The position numbers and the translations under genes are program-made. The notes under the pieces are model-generated. The model did no database searches and was not told the DNA's origin. It saw only the letters and a program-made list of their open reading frames with translations. Below are positions 45,521 through 58,740 of a stretch of 64,000 nucleotides of DNA, piece after piece (positions within the stretch are counted from its first letter, which is position 1; each line of letters begins with the position of its first letter). This stretch comes from Ustulina deusta (taxonomy: Eukaryota; Ascomycota; Sordariomycetes; Xylariales; Xylariaceae): the NCBI GenBank assembly GCA_023159155.1, contig JAJNNX010000056.1, positions 248,001 through 312,000 of the forward strand, read 5' to 3'.

Positions 45521-46189
45521 AGATCTCTTCAATTGGCTGATGAGACTGTTTCTCGCGGAACTCTTGCTCAAATTCCCTGTTCGCGACACCGAGTGCAGCG
45601 GGTGAGAAGGAAGTGATGGATAGTAGGTAAAGGCTCTCTCCCGCACACATATTCAACGCTACAAATCGAGCGGTCGCCGCGTCCCAAATGTCTTGTATCG
45701 CAATGCTTCTGGTTCCCTAAAAGATCGACTAGGGAAACCTAAGTCCTCGCGAACATTCCCCTAGGCCCTTGAGAGCGACAAAGCAGTAAATCGTTGAGTA
45801 TTCAACTGGTAATCAGAAGCGGAGTCTTCATCAGCACGTATGTTGCATCCGTGATGTCGCCTTGGCATTCTAGTATGTATATTCATACACGTGTTTGCTA
45901 TTGAGATGGCGCCCAGGATGCATCCACGAAGCAGAGTTAGGATCACAGTTTCTAATTCATGTAACACCGAAACTATCGCCGTTTGCTAATGACTATCTGC
46001 TATATACTCTGCTAAACAGGTAGTACATGGGCTGATAGAAAAGGAATATGTTATTAGTTATATCCTACTTTAGGATCCTCATATCCAGAGACGTAGTAGA
46101 ATTGAAATGAGATTCTATATTGTCTTTACATGTTATACACGATGTCTTCTATGGCAGGTATAAGTGTACAATTCAAACACAACGAGACT
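45521..46189. other. intergenic region left of COX15
   Basis: May include 5' exon(s) of the ankyrin gene up to about 45730; the remainder is downstream of COX15 and shows no gene. Confidence 0.4.
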
Positions 46190-47788
46190 TCACTGCTTGG
46201 GCATGGCTGCTAGCTTCTTCTGGATTAGGCGAAGTGTGGACTTAGGAACCCTCAACCGTTGACCAAGCACAAGAGTTCCCGTTAGCAGTGCTAGGGCGCC
46301 AGCCTGATGTGCTGCAGCTAAGGGGATAGGCACCATGTAGATGAGGGTACTGATTCCTAGCGCGGCCTGGAGACAGACCAGATGGACCACACCAGTGACG
46401 CCCTTGCGAGCATCTTTAGGCAATACGGCGGCGACCTGGCCTCTCCTGGCGTAGACAAACAAAGCGAGGACGGAGCAGAAAGTGGTTGTCGCGAGAATAC
46501 GGTGGTCAAGCTGTACCAGACTCGGGTTCTCCAGCATGTTTCTCCACCACAAGTCGGATCCGTCTTCCTTGCGCGAGTAGAACTTATCCCACAATTCCGA
46601 GGCCGGCGGTGCCAGCCCGAGTCCCATCTTAGGGAATTCATTGTAGATCAAACCAGCATCAAGGCCGGCGACCAGGGCACCAGAAAGCACGGTGGTGAAG
46701 ACGAGGGCCGTAAGGGCGGCCACGGAACTTCGGAAAGGGACCATGGCGGGGTGCCTCAATGCTTCGACCAGTCTCATGGCGTCGGCGGGATTGGCGAGGA
46801 GCCGGCGTGTCCTGAGTATGCTGAGGCCGGCAAGCAACATCCAAGAATAGCACACAAAAGCGGTGGCGAGATGGGTTGTGAGTCGGTACTGGCTCACTCT
46901 CGGGTGCGAACCAGGTGCGAACAAGTCATCCTTGAGGCCCGACTTGACCATCCACCAACCGATGAAGCCCTGGAAACCAATAAGGCCGGAGATTCCAACG
47001 AGGGTCCAAGCCACAGGAACGGAGACGCGACGACGGGCGATGAAGTAGGCGGTAGGAAGGACGAATGAGAGACCGATAAGTCTTCCCCAGAGGCGGTGGG
47101 TCCATTCCATGAAGTAGATCTTCTTGAACTCGGCTAGGTCCATGTGAGAGTTGAGCATCTTGAACTCGGGCGACGCTCGGTACTTTTCGAATTCGGATTC
47201 CCAGTGCTGCCGGGTCAGAGGCGGGAAAGAGCCGGTGACGGGCTTCCATTCTGTTATGCTGAGGCTGTTGGAGGGGCAGGGGGGGATACCGAGTCAGCAA
47301 TGTTCACTAGAATCGCCGAGACAGACTCCATCTGATCTGACCTGATCTCCCCTCCTGGAATAGGATGCATACCCTGATTCGGTCAGCCGTGTCAGGCCGC
47401 CAAAGACCACGATGCCGAAGACGCTGGCCGCACTGCCGAGGAGCCAGTAGGCGACCGCCTTAGAGCTCGTTGTTTCCGGGAACGCGTGCTTCGATAGCTG
47501 CTGGCTGCCGGCGTGTGCCGCCGTGCTCATGACGGCACTGGAGCCGGGGCGGGTGATGGGGCTGGTGCTGAAGAAGGTGGGCGAAAGCGCTGGTCTCTTC
47601 GTCGTCATCGTCGTTGATGTCGATGTCGATGTCGATGTCGTAGTGGCATGGCGGCGGGGTGGTCGCAACGACTGGAGGATACGCGATGGCGCTGTCTGGG
47701 ACTGCCGACGGAGGCATCGGCGGCAGACGAACTGCGCACCCGGCAGCCCAGACGGCAATAGGCGCATGCCGGGTATCAATAAAGACAT
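46190..47788 (-). CDS. cox15: haem A synthase (cytochrome c oxidase assembly protein COX15)
   Basis: Exons 47788-47373 and 47264-46190, intron 47265-47372 (GTATGC...CAG), 496 residues. The join gives LTRLTESG/LSITEWKPVTGS, a hallmark of the family. COX15 oxidises haem O to haem A in the inner mitochondrial membrane for cytochrome oxidase. The Arg-rich, acid-poor N-terminus (RRCLRRQSQTAPSRILQSL) is a mitochondrial presequence. A Thr/Ser repeat (about 47600-47640) follows, then about eight membrane segments. Conserved histidines appear in MEWTHRLWGR, TTHLATAF, QLDHRILATT and AAHQAGALAL, the expected haem-ligand positions. I prefer the second ATG (47788), since MSLLIPGMRLL fits a presequence; an in-frame ATG at 47842 would add 18 residues. 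A 228-codon antisense frame over this gene is a shadow. Confidence 0.94.
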
Positions 47789-47842
47789 TTTGGCATGTGG
47801 TGGTCGAGCATGAAGAGGTGGACAGTAAAGTCGAGGGACCAA

Positions 47843-48583
47843 GTCGAGGGACGGGAAGGCCGCTCGTGCATGGCTTCAGGTCGTACGAGCTTAGGTATTC
47901 CAATCAGGTCTCAACGATTGGCGATTGGCGATTCGCGATTAGATAGATCGCACTAGATCATGTTTAGGTAGTGTGCCTAGTGAGTTCTAGTCTAGATAGG
48001 TTGGTTTGACCACTTTCTGTGTGCAATCGGATTAGGTTTAGCGTAGTTTCTGCTTTTGCTCAGGCTCGGTTCAACTTGTTCTCTCTTACTTGTAGGTACT
48101 AAGCAGCAGGATTTACGCACGTATTTATGCACATCTAATACGTTTTGAAACGGTCCTTAAAACGGATGGGTTTGAATGAACGGTTTGACCAACTGATCCC
48201 GTTTTATCTAATTCTCGGAGGATGGACTGCTGCTACCCGCATCTTCTCCCTACCTTAGCTCAAGTAGGTATGCTAGAATTAATTGATTGGATATCAATTT
48301 CCAGCCCTAAAGCAGAGGGTACTTAAACTTCGACCAATAGCAAGCTTAGCTTATGCTCCGAACTAGCCAAACCCTCTCAACAATTCGCCCAATTACTTTA
48401 GCTATATAGGAGCGACTTCCTAGGAGGTCGCCTAACAACTTCAAAGGATGTATCCTAATACCACCAGAGAAAACAGGCATTATACGAGAAGTATGCACAG
48501 CATAGGTAGTCCACCTGGAATTCACAGTATTGGCATAAACCAAAACAACCAAACTAGGCTTTGGCCGGTGACACTTAGACTAC
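47843..48583. other. intergenic region between COX15 and the kinase relic
   Basis: About 740 bp with the COX15 promoter and AGGTAGTG/AGGTAGG-type words; no gene seen. Confidence 0.5.
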
Positions 48584-50237
48584 CTAGCTCATATTCTTCA
48601 TCCCTGGTAACACATCCCAGGTACTAAAATATCGTGATTCTCTATCCCATCGAACATCCCGCAGCCATCTTATATCGAGCAACTCACGTGCATCGGGTCG
48701 TTTTCTCAGCTCCAAAGCCAACGTGCTCTCCAAAAACGCAAGGAAATCCTCCAGATATTGCCCCACGGGATACTGAAAACGGTCACATAGTTCTCTCCGT
48801 GTCACCGGAGGGAAGTGAATACCGCTTATTAGATGGCCTGGATACATGAAGGCTACTTTTATGCGATTTAGTTAGAACATAATGGGTAAGCTTACCGTCT
48901 GCGTCGAAGAATGTGTAGCAGGATTCCGACCGGTCGAGTAAGGTGTTGGGAAAAGTGCCCAAGATTGCTTTCATCTGCGCAAGATGTGCCTGGGAGGAGT
49001 ACGCAGATGTAGCTGTCGCTTGACCATCAAAGATGAGCTTCCCTTGTGCAAACTCCCATATCTATGTCATTGTTGGTGAGGGCGATGGCGTTGCGCGTGC
49101 GAGAGAAAAGTTTGAGGCCTTACAATCAGACCCAGATTCCAGATATCAACCTTGTGATCCCAAGGCGTACCAAGGGTGACTTCCGGGGATCTTAGCATTT
49201 GTGGCTAGATCCATTCTGTTAGGTGTTTATTGACCCAACTGGCTATAAAGATAGTAGTTAGGAAACTTGACTTTAGCATCCCATTGAGGACAACGGGCAC
49301 ATAAGTAGAGCACATGTGCGTACTAGTTCCAAAGTCGATCAGCCTGATACTAACATCGGCTGTCTCCAACTCGTCTTCGCCCGAAATAACCTGCTCTGAC
49401 GTCATATAGTAGTCTGTGGGCGGATCATGGGGTAGGTGCAAGGACTGAAGACCTTAGACAGGGCGTATTGAAACATTTCATTTATTTCGGATGTCTCAAT
49501 TAGAATGTTTTGCGGCTTGATGTCTAGAGAGGAGTCAGTGATGCTTGACAGCTAAATATCGGGTGAATTAGACGGACCGGTATGGATCACTTGACAGGAG
49601 TCGTGTAGAAACGCGAGAGCTATCAATAGTTCTTTAGTAACCTTTTTCGCTACGGGGATGGGAAGTTTTGCGCGGGAGAAAAGATTCCGGTAATGGGACA
49701 TGTCGGAACCCATAGGCTTGAAGACGAGACAAACATGCCGTCCGTTCAGGTCTGAGTGCTTAAATGCGTCTTGAAGGCCCACAATATAATTCGCTCCTAG
49801 TGTATGCTCCCTAGTGATTCCGTCACGATAATTAGAGGCAAGGCATCTCGGGATGTCGACCTCAAAGATGGCCTTCTTGCCGCCGAAAGAGTCAGCTGTA
49901 AGAATATTCAGAGCCACGTGTTGATTAGTTCTATACAGTGTAAGCACAGGAGAGAAATTGAGCATCAATATATAGTAGGTTTTGCACTGTGAATTTCGAA
50001 CAAACCAAACGGTCGAATATAGGCCATAGCCGAGCTTTCTAATAACCTGGTATTTCTGTTATGAAACCCATCATCAATTCGGACAGGGCGATAGCTTCCT
50101 GGAGAGTATCTGCTGGGATCTTCCTCGTCGAAAGTCTGTACATGATGGCCTTGTGCGACAGTGCGCACTTGTGCACGACCGAGTGCAGATCTAATGCGGT
50201 GAGAGCCGCTTTTCAGAACATTTGTAATTGAATACAT
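48584..50237 (-). pseudogene. SRPK-like serine/threonine kinase pseudogene
   Basis: The fungal SRPK layout is readable from MYSITNVLKSGSHRIRSALG. YQVIRKLGYGLYSTVW, HVALNILTADSFGG, VIHT/DIKPQNILIET, RLIDFGTS, SPEVTLGTPWDHKVDIWNLG and DGQATATSAYSSQAHLAQM follow. It ends in RKRPDARELLDIRWLRDV. Introns lie at about 49970, 49505-49580, 49250-49320, 49066-49120 and 48850-48895, and their splice sites still work on paper. Three lesions break it: a 2-base gain (or 1-base loss) before YQVIRK at about 50051-50058, a 1-base loss at about 49432 (FSPCTYP against PHDPPTDYYM), and a TAG at 49205-49207 where the family has Gln in EWIQPQ. Intact members phosphorylate SR proteins. Few lesions and intact splice sites imply recent loss. 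Confidence 0.85.
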
Positions 50238-53200
50238 AATTTCACCACCGATTCAAGGAAGAAATGAAACAGCAGTAGAAAGGAGAGGTATTAGCCGGTG
50301 AGAAATACCGGTAAACTGCACTTCTTATGCGGAATGCCAAATGATGAATTTTGAAGTTAGTACAACAACTCGAACGGGACCGCATCCTGTCACATTCGTA
50401 AGATCCCAATTTTGGGGGTCTATGGGTCCAAATCTTATTGTCTTAACAGTAGAATTTGACTGATACGTCTCACATTCTTGATATCTCGCTCCTCTAAGTG
50501 TTCTCACGGACTGTCTGAAAGGTGAAATAACTCTGTGTCCCGCGGTAGCGTGTTGTACACTAGACCTCTTTGCTATCCACAGGTCAACATCACAATGTAA
50601 TCACCTGACTAAGTATCTATAAAAGACGCACAAGTACTGAACTCTGGGAACACGTCCAATGTAATCTACTCCTCCGGGCTGGCGGTGTCAGAATTCAAGG
50701 ATTTAAATGGTAATCATGTCACTATACACCATGTTTACGGGCCCAGAAATGCTTGAGGAAATAGTTAGGTACATTTCTTGCTTGTTCAACTGTATTATCG
50801 TGTTGTTTGTAATAGGGGTGGCCCTTTCTGTTTTCTGGAATAAGTTAGTTTTAGATTCACACTTATTACTAACAGTGTTGCTATTAGTCATGTGCATTCT
50901 CAGATTAGGATTAATCTTTCTTTCAAAGCATGAACTGCATTTGAGATTCCCTAAGGACGAAATTTCAAGATTACAACAATTAGTCCAAAAAGAAAAAAAA
51001 GCAACAGGAAGAATAGAAGTCGCATGGTGAACAAGCAACACCAATGCAAGGAAGCCAAAGGAGCTCGCTCTAGAAGCACAACCACAAGTACTCCAACAGC
51101 ATCTCTAGGCACGCTACTCGGTAAGCCTTTATATTCAGATAGTTACTAAATAAACTCTATCTTATGGGTGCCCTTGCATTATATGCATTATTTGTCCATA
51201 TAGCCCTTGCCCCACGCCTCCTTATGCGGGTCTCTCCTCGTGCTTGTCCCCCTCACGCCATATAGCCAGCACAAGAGCAATGCCATCCTGTGCTTTCTCA
51301 CAGCGAAATCTTTCTTTATCTATATACTTTAGGTCTCCATATAGATAACTAAGAGTCTGGCAGGTATTGAAAGCAGACATATAAGTGCTAATCTTTATCT
51401 TGTCCAAGTGCTTTGTCTTTGCCTCGAAGTGCCTGTTTGTACATGGATTTGGCGTCTTAGCTGCAACGCGACTTCCTGAGAAGTCGGTCAGTCACAAGCG
51501 ACAAGACCGTTTTTTTACGGTCTATAGTTCTGCAGATAGGCCGGTATAAAAGCACCCGGGTATATCTCAGGGTTCGGTTTAAAAGCGGGGTAACACCTAT
51601 CTGCGGGTACTTCGTTATACTAGGTACTTAGGTACCTATCTCCCTACCTCGGGTAACGTCTTGCTCCTTAGTCACGTACCTAGTTTTGTCCTAGAGGTGG
51701 CTGAGGCCACCAGCAACAACCAAACCAAACCGCCCAGCCACACACCACCTCCTTAGTTTCAATGTGGGCCTGCATTGTTTTCCACATGGATCGTATCATC
51801 GTGGTCCTAACCCTGTGTTTCGGGAACTCCTCTCAACAGCTTCGCTGACATTTTCTGTTTGATCTTCCACATTACCCATCGCTGTTTTCGCCAGAACAGC
51901 AATGTATTCTCCAGCGTTCAGATTTAGTCGCGACTTCGTAAAGCTTTTGTGCTCGTAATGACCATGATCGCAGTCATAATCAACATGGCGAATGCTCGCT
52001 CGACATTGCTCAAGCCTGCTTTAATTTTAGCTCTCCAGTTCCAAGGCTTATATGCATATATACAGGGATACGCTTCGGTGTTCTCTTGCCGTGTCGACCT
52101 TGAGTATCCAGGGGCCATGTGTTATGGCGAGATAGATGAGCTTGCAGATCAAGCAAGTCTCGCTGCCCACGAGAAGCCACACCTGCTCAAACGCGTGGGA
52201 CATCGTTGGGGACAGGATCAGGAGTGCGATGAGGGTAGCGCCTCCCTAAGGGACACACAAACCAGGCTAAACATCTGCCCGAATCCGTTGATGACGATGT
52301 CGTTGCGGTGCTCAATCTGCTCACTCCATGCTAAGTCCATAGTCATCTTCCCACAAACTAATATCCACTCACATATATGTAGAAGACAGTGGGGGACCAG
52401 GCTGCTTTTGGAGAAGGCTAGACACCGCTGTTAGCGCCGCCGTCGACATCTTCCCCTCACAGATGCACGTAGTGTACTCGCTACGCGCACGGATATCAGG
52501 GGTATGATCGGAAGCGGTTCTAACTCCCGGACCCCGCTGCAAGGGTTCTTATCGACTCGATCTATACTATACCTCCGGACAATTATAGTTTGAGATGCCG
52601 ATCATCGGGAGCGGCCTGTCCCTTTAGGATTCGTGCCACTTACGAGCACTTCAACAGCCGCCGTCGTCAGTAGTGGACAGACGAGGACGATGCCGATCGT
52701 TTCGATTATTTTGCGGCCTTATCACGCCATTGAGTGACCTCCCCCGGTAAACCGAGTTGTGTAGTCACGCGAGATGTTATCCATATGATAAAGACGACAC
52801 GAAGTCCACCTGAATGCAGGTTAAATAAACCAACCCCCCCCCCCCCCCCCCCCCCGGTACGGGGGACGTAACTACGAACAGGAGCATCGGTAGCAGGCAA
52901 AGATTTTTACTTGGTGTTAATAGACACGACAGCGAGGATGTACTGAACTAACAAGCCATTTTACCGATAGGGACGGGACCTGATCGACGAGTTTATTCGG
53001 TTGTGTATAGAATTCTTTGCGTTTCCCTTCGTCCCCGTTGGGGTAATTGCTCTCGTGACATTACTGCGGCGGTGGTGGCAAAGGATGGAAACGATCTACT
53101 TCGGCACAATGCTGATCATGCAGGCAGAACGATTCAGGAGACCCGCGGACGCACTCTATTCTTCCGGTCTGATGCGTGCCGCTCAAGTTCGTCGACCTGA

Positions 53201-54980
53201 GACGGTGTCGGCTGGCTCTTTTGATCAATACACTCTTCCCCCAGCATCAGCTCATCTAATAGGTAACACAGGATCAGACACGAAGAGTGCAGGTGCTAGG
53301 ATGATATGCACATTACCATGCAAACTGTGGGGGAGTACTCCAAAACCATATGCAGAACCGGAGCTATGCACCTAGGTATGTCCTACAGGTAGGCTGCGAG
53401 AAAATAAAGTGAGTACATAATCTCTTCCGATAATACACCCGTCAGTGCATTTGACGATATCGGATTGATTATCTCATGACTTTGCCAGGAGAACCAGTTG
53501 CTTTTATTGGATACCTATTCAACGGTTGTGTGTGAGTGGTACTCTGGCGCAGCAACCATCCAGAGAGCATGGCCATCTAGCGCCGCATGCACGCATGTAG
53601 GCGCGGTAGGATTGTACGATCCCGCAGCCGTAGATCAGTCCTCATGCATAGTTCCATATTAGATCTCATTCGGGCGATAAAACGAGGATACTACCGCCTG
53701 CCCCGGTAGCGTTTGCATGTATTGCATACTACGTCGCATTGCTCTGTAAACCCCCGCAATGGCGGCATCATGGTTGACCACAAGATCGACTCACTGTACA
53801 AACTTCTAGACTAACATTGAAGGCCTCATCGTTACGCTATCTGCATACATTCACCTTGCTAGGAGGTGAGATCCGCGGTGTTTCTGCACTATAGCTTTAT
53901 GCGGATACAAACATGAAATGTTTACGAATTCCTTGACGCTCGTTCTAAGCCTATGATTCTCTGGCCTGAGACTGGACCAAAGCAGACGGGTTATCGAGCT
54001 TCCGAGAGGTCGCGCTGCATCGTACGCTATGCAATGCATTCACCTTGCCCCGGCACCTTAACGCAACCCAGAGGTCAAAACACTGCTCGCATGGTATACC
54101 AGGTGTGAAGCTGCCAAGACTTTCACCCGGCGTAATGTGGCTGGGCATCCCGACTTTGCTTTCCACTGGTTGTGTTGACTAAAGGAGCCTCTTAGTGCGC
54201 CAGGGCTACCTGCGAACGGTATATGTCTATTCATGCTATGCCTGGGATACTGTCGCGGCACCGCGGTCTGTCCTTGGCACGTATACACCAAGCATTCCTT
54301 CCAGTGGAAGTTCGCATGCTAACATTTACCTACTAGATAGCGTACACTAGTAGACAAATTTTTCGTCCGTGGCGCACAAGACGGAAATATCATTATCAAC
54401 CTCGTTTTCTTATTGCAGCGCGAGGCCGATCTCTCGAGCTGCATGCATGACCAAACACTAAATCCATGTTGGCTGTTTGAGCTCCCATTCGACCGGCGCA
54501 ACTGCAGATAAATGTCTGTATTAAAGTCTAAGAGCTGCGAGATAACACCCCTGACCCGTGAGGCTCGAGGACATCGTCATCTCCTTCCCTTTTTCGACGT
54601 TGACTCCACCAGGAAACGATTGATAATGTCTCGGCACTTGAACTACTGTGTCTCGGCGGGAATAATCCTGAGGTCGAGCGGAGATCGCTTAATGGCATTC
54701 TATACGTAATACGGCGAGGATGATGTTGACCCTGACAATCAGAAGAGTGGTGGGGTTTTGTGTCGAATATATGTACTGAAATGGATGGCCTTGAGATTCT
54801 TGCCTGGTCTTCAGACATACACACAACGTTAAGGAGATCGTTTCTCTGGATAGCCCTTCTCCGAATCGCAAGTCGCAGGACGACACAGTTGTCCCTCCAC
54901 GGTGGATCTCGACTCGGAAGACTTTATACCCTACACTACTTTCACTTCGGAGGCCCAGAGAAAGGCTTTCTTTTAGCAGT
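50238..54980. other. 4.7-kb gene-poor region
   Basis: No supported gene. It holds an AT-richer patch at 50700-51030 that is open on both strands for over 100 codons, a minus frame at 51222-51407 (KISTYMSAFNTCQTLSYLYG), a plus frame at 51949-52434, and a poly-C tract. None has a recognisable domain; some may be old transposon or gene remains. The last 500 bp are probably the ZIP-gene promoter and leader. Confidence 0.45.
52834..52855. repeat. poly(C)22 homopolymer
   Basis: An unbroken run of 22 C (G on the other strand). The length may be affected by sequencing error. Confidence 0.9.
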
Positions 54981-56644
54981 ATGGCAAGCAATATGGAAAA
55001 GCCGGCTTGTGGTAGCGGGGGTAAAGTGGGAGAATATGATGTTGGACTACATACACTCGGTCTCTGTGAGTACTTACTTAGGCCAAGAAAGGCGATCATC
55101 CAGATGTTGTATAGCTACTAACTCATTACATATAGTTCTCGTGTTGGCCGCTTCGATCTGTGGTACCTAGAATGGCTCTCCAACCCACTAACAGACGCCT
55201 CACTAACACATTTGTCTCTCTTTAGGAGCTGGTTTCCCAGTTATAGCTAAGAAGATTAAATGGGTCAAAGTTCCAACTAAAGTATTCTTCGCCTGTAAGC
55301 ATTTCGGTACTGGCGTGCTCATAGCAACGGCATTCGTCCATGTAAGTCACACACTCCTCAGCTTTCGACTAGATTCGTCTCATCATAATCACCCCGACAG
55401 CTTCTTCCTACGGCATGGCTTAGCTTATCCAATAAATGCCTCCCGGATTTTTTCATTGTTCAGTATCCTCCCCTTCCCGGGATTATCATGATGGCGTCAC
55501 TTTTCAGTCTGTTTATGATCGAAATGTGGATGAACAATAAGATGGGCGGACATTCCCATGGTGGTGCTCGAGGTTTTGAGGAGACACCTGATGTTGGCAC
55601 AACCGTCGTAGCCGCCACAGCCGCCCCAGCCGTCTCACCCCCAAGGCCACAGCGATCCTCCACTCAGAGCAGTTTCGAAACAGACATATCAAGCCCTGTA
55701 GGGGAAGAGGCGGGGCAGAGCGAGTCCAAAGGAGAGGTCGTGGTGAGTGAAACGGCGGTGGCGGACGTAGAAGGTCAAGTGGATCCTCTTGTATACAGAA
55801 AGATGAACAGTAAGTGATTTTCGGAATCCCCCCCTTCCTCGATCAGCTAGAAGAAATTTTTCACTGACTATGGCTGGCGTAGTGAACATCACACTGCTTG
55901 AAGGAGGTATTCTTTTTCACTCGGTCTTCGTGGGCATTACAGTCTCCATTACGATCAATGGATTTGTTGTGCTACTTATTGCCATTATATTCCATCAGGT
56001 GTTCGAGGGCCTCGGGCTGGGCTCGCGTATAGCAGCCGTGCCATATCCCAAAGGAAGCAGTGAGTAACCAGCCATCCTTCATCCATTCACATATATCATC
56101 GACAGCACATCTTTCTTTGCTCGGTTGAGTTCCCATGTCGAAAGCTCCATCTATCACTAGAATATTCCATCTTAAGGCAACACCAACAGGAGAAGATATA
56201 TATATATATTTGTAAACTTACTAACTTTCTCGTCCTCAAGTCCGGCCATGGCTCCTGGTCTTCGCATTCGGTACGACGGCACCTCTCGGTCAGGCCATCG
56301 GACTCGCAACGCGCAATACCTACGACCCAAATAGCGCGTTCGGGCTTATTATAGTCGGGGTTTTCAATGCAATGTAGGACCAGCCCCCCAGCCGCGAAGT
56401 CTCAGAAATCATCACTCACATATCGATAGCTCATCCGGTCTATTAATCTACGCCGCCCTAGTGGATCTACTAGCCGAGGATTTCCTATCTGAGGAATCTA
56501 ACCACATACTTAGTACGAAGGAGAAGAAAATCGCCTTCATGTGGGTGATATTAGGCGGTACGTTTTCTCCCCTCCCCCAACGCTCGACGCTCAAGCTAAC
56601 ATGCCTTAGCTATTGGCATGTCTATTATTGGCGCTTTCGCCTAG
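54981..56644 (+). CDS. ZIP-family zinc/iron transporter, eight exons
   Basis: Exons: 54981-55065, 55136-55162, 55226-55341, 55401-55809, 55883-56059, 56241-56373, 56430-56557 and 56610-56644. Phases close to give 369 residues. Reconstructed joins include LGL/FLVLAASICG/AGFPVIAKKIKW, ATAFVH/LLPTAW, RKMN/MNITLLEGG and VFNAI/SSGLLIYAAL, with the end ILGA/IGMSIIGAFA. Plasma-membrane ZIP proteins import zinc. The family's metal site is present in membrane helices 4 and 5: H225 in LFHSVFVG, then H250 and E254 in HQVFEGLGLG. The cytosolic loop between helices 3 and 4 is variable and has one GGHSHGG histidine motif. Such genes are usually induced by low zinc; no element was identified here. Exon 2 is only 27 bp. 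The gene is undamaged despite the decayed DNA to its left. Confidence 0.92.
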
Positions 56645-58740
56645 ACATTTCATCCAAATACATCTGAATTTGAACAAAGGTCGGCGGAGAGTTCTCCCAC
56701 GAGCTGTTCGGTACAAACTTCACGTACATGACAATGAATTACCATCAGACAGGCCCAGAAGACTGTCTTGACACGAACCACCAAATGGCCAAAAAATCCG
56801 GCCACTCTCTTTTTATCTCTCACACGACGTGGGAAAAGGTGGCCCAGAGACAACGAGTGACGAGAGGGGAAACAGCAATTATAGCTCATATTGGGGGTTT
56901 AGATGAGCTGATATATCTATATACATTAGACCTTTTGTCGAATACTTGAAATGATTGCTTAAGTATAGATTACTCGAATACTACAATATGGCCATCACTG
57001 CACTGCACTGCACTGCACCAGGCACGCCCAGACCCTTAGATTCATGTCTTATTATTCCTGCCCTTGTCGTCGAACACTCAGTTCTGTCATCGTATCAAAA
57101 ACAGCAAGTCGAAGGGTTGCTTGGCTCCCCAAGCCTCGACACCCCGCTGTAAACTCTGGCTACAATACCGACTCTTCCAAGATGTGTATGTAAACAAATA
57201 GGTGCATTCACACAAGAACGGGTGGAACAATCATACGAATGGGATACCAGTATGATCAATAGTCTCATGCACGTAACCCAGCGTGGAGACGTGAGAGAAG
57301 TAAGTAACTTAGGTAAGGGAACACCACGACAATACTGAACAGTGCCTGAACAGTGCCCTTTATCCTTCTTCCCTGAAGTGATTGGCACCGGCCACAAGGG
57401 TATTGTTTCGGCAGGCAACGGCGCGGACCTTGGCGTTGTCGCGAGGATCAAACGGCCGAGAGGGGGTTGGGTTCTCTACCTAGTTGTACTTAAGCGAGAC
57501 TACAATAGTAACTAAGCATAGTAGAGATATACCCCGAATATTCAAATCGCTGGGACATGTAAATTGATGTTGTGGCGACAGGGTTGAGACGTTTCGCGCG
57601 TCGCTCAGGAGGAGGCCGGGGTCGTTGTGGAGCAAGCGGCTGTGAATTCGTTCTCGGATGAATGTGTATGTGTATGTACATAGTTCATGCCCAGTAAAAT
57701 CTTCCTTGTTCACGTTGCTAGCAAGGGTAAAAAAAACTACACCTATTTTAGTATAGCGTTTTTACCCCTACCAGCAAAGGTACAATTTACAGTATGGATT
57801 CTACTTGAGTGTGGGGTCCATTTTGCTCCAGAAGCCAAGAATTAGCCGTACCCATAATACCTGGCATGAGAGAGTTAATAGGGGGTAGGAGAGTATATGT
57901 ATATGTATCCATCTATATCTATCTATCTGTGTAATCGATATGGTGTTTCTAGCGATGCTGGATGATGGACGTTGATATTGATGTGACACTCATGATAGTG
58001 CTCGATCTATCTTCAGGAGTGAGCCACAATAGCTGCGAACCTAGGGCGGAGATAGATGCGGCTGTAGTCTTTCCGCTCATGGAAACTATCCACCCAGACC
58101 ACTTTCGCATGAAATACTGTCTTCTTGCATATCGGAAAACCGTGTCATATTGCTAGCATCTCGCCGTGAGAGACCATGGCCAAGAAGTGACACATATAGT
58201 GCGAATATGGCACTTTGAAGGCAGCAGGATGACAATACATGCCCTTAAACAGACCGAATAACTCTTAACCATCCCTTTAGTAAATTTTTCCAATCTGGTG
58301 GCGGCCTTGACGATCGACCGGGGGGCGCGGTGGGCATCTGTTGTAGTGCAGGTCTGACAACTGGCTCCCGTACATTTCTACCGAAGGTCACTCGAAGCGC
58401 GAGAATGGCAAATAGGGCTTTGATCACCCAACGAAGACCAGGATATTCATAAATCGACGCCAGAAATGCGAAGCAATACGCCAATGATGCCTCATTAGAA
58501 ATAGAAAAAATGCCAGGGATGCAAGTAACCAATTCACCGTTCACCCAATCGCTAGGGCTCTCGCCCGATTCTCGTACACACGAACACATGCATACGAGGC
58601 AGGGCCAAGGATCCACGCATAGAGGAGGCGTCTTATAATCCAACCCCCTGATAAACTAACCCTCATAGCTTAGCCTTCGGCTGTGTTAAGCCTTCACGGC
58701 CTAGTGGTTACTTCATTGATGTTCTCGACGTTCGGGGTGT
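56645..58740. other. 2.1-kb intergenic region
   Basis: Between the 3' ends of the ZIP and dioxygenase genes. It contains a CACTG pentamer run (56997-57018) and CTAT/ATGT-type simple sequence near 57890-57930. A minus frame at 57367-57480 reads RPFDPRDNAKVRAVACRNN and looks like a real protein end preceded by a CTAG acceptor, but I cannot identify it. A 132-codon minus frame at 58245-58643 has no known domain. Confidence 0.45.
56997..57018. repeat. CACTG pentanucleotide microsatellite
   Basis: Four successive CACTG units, plus a partial unit. Confidence 0.85.

Noticed and set aside
46382..47068. 228-codon plus-strand frame
   Set aside because: Exactly antisense to the COX15 exon, whose protein has clear family motifs; composition of the antisense product is a GC shadow.
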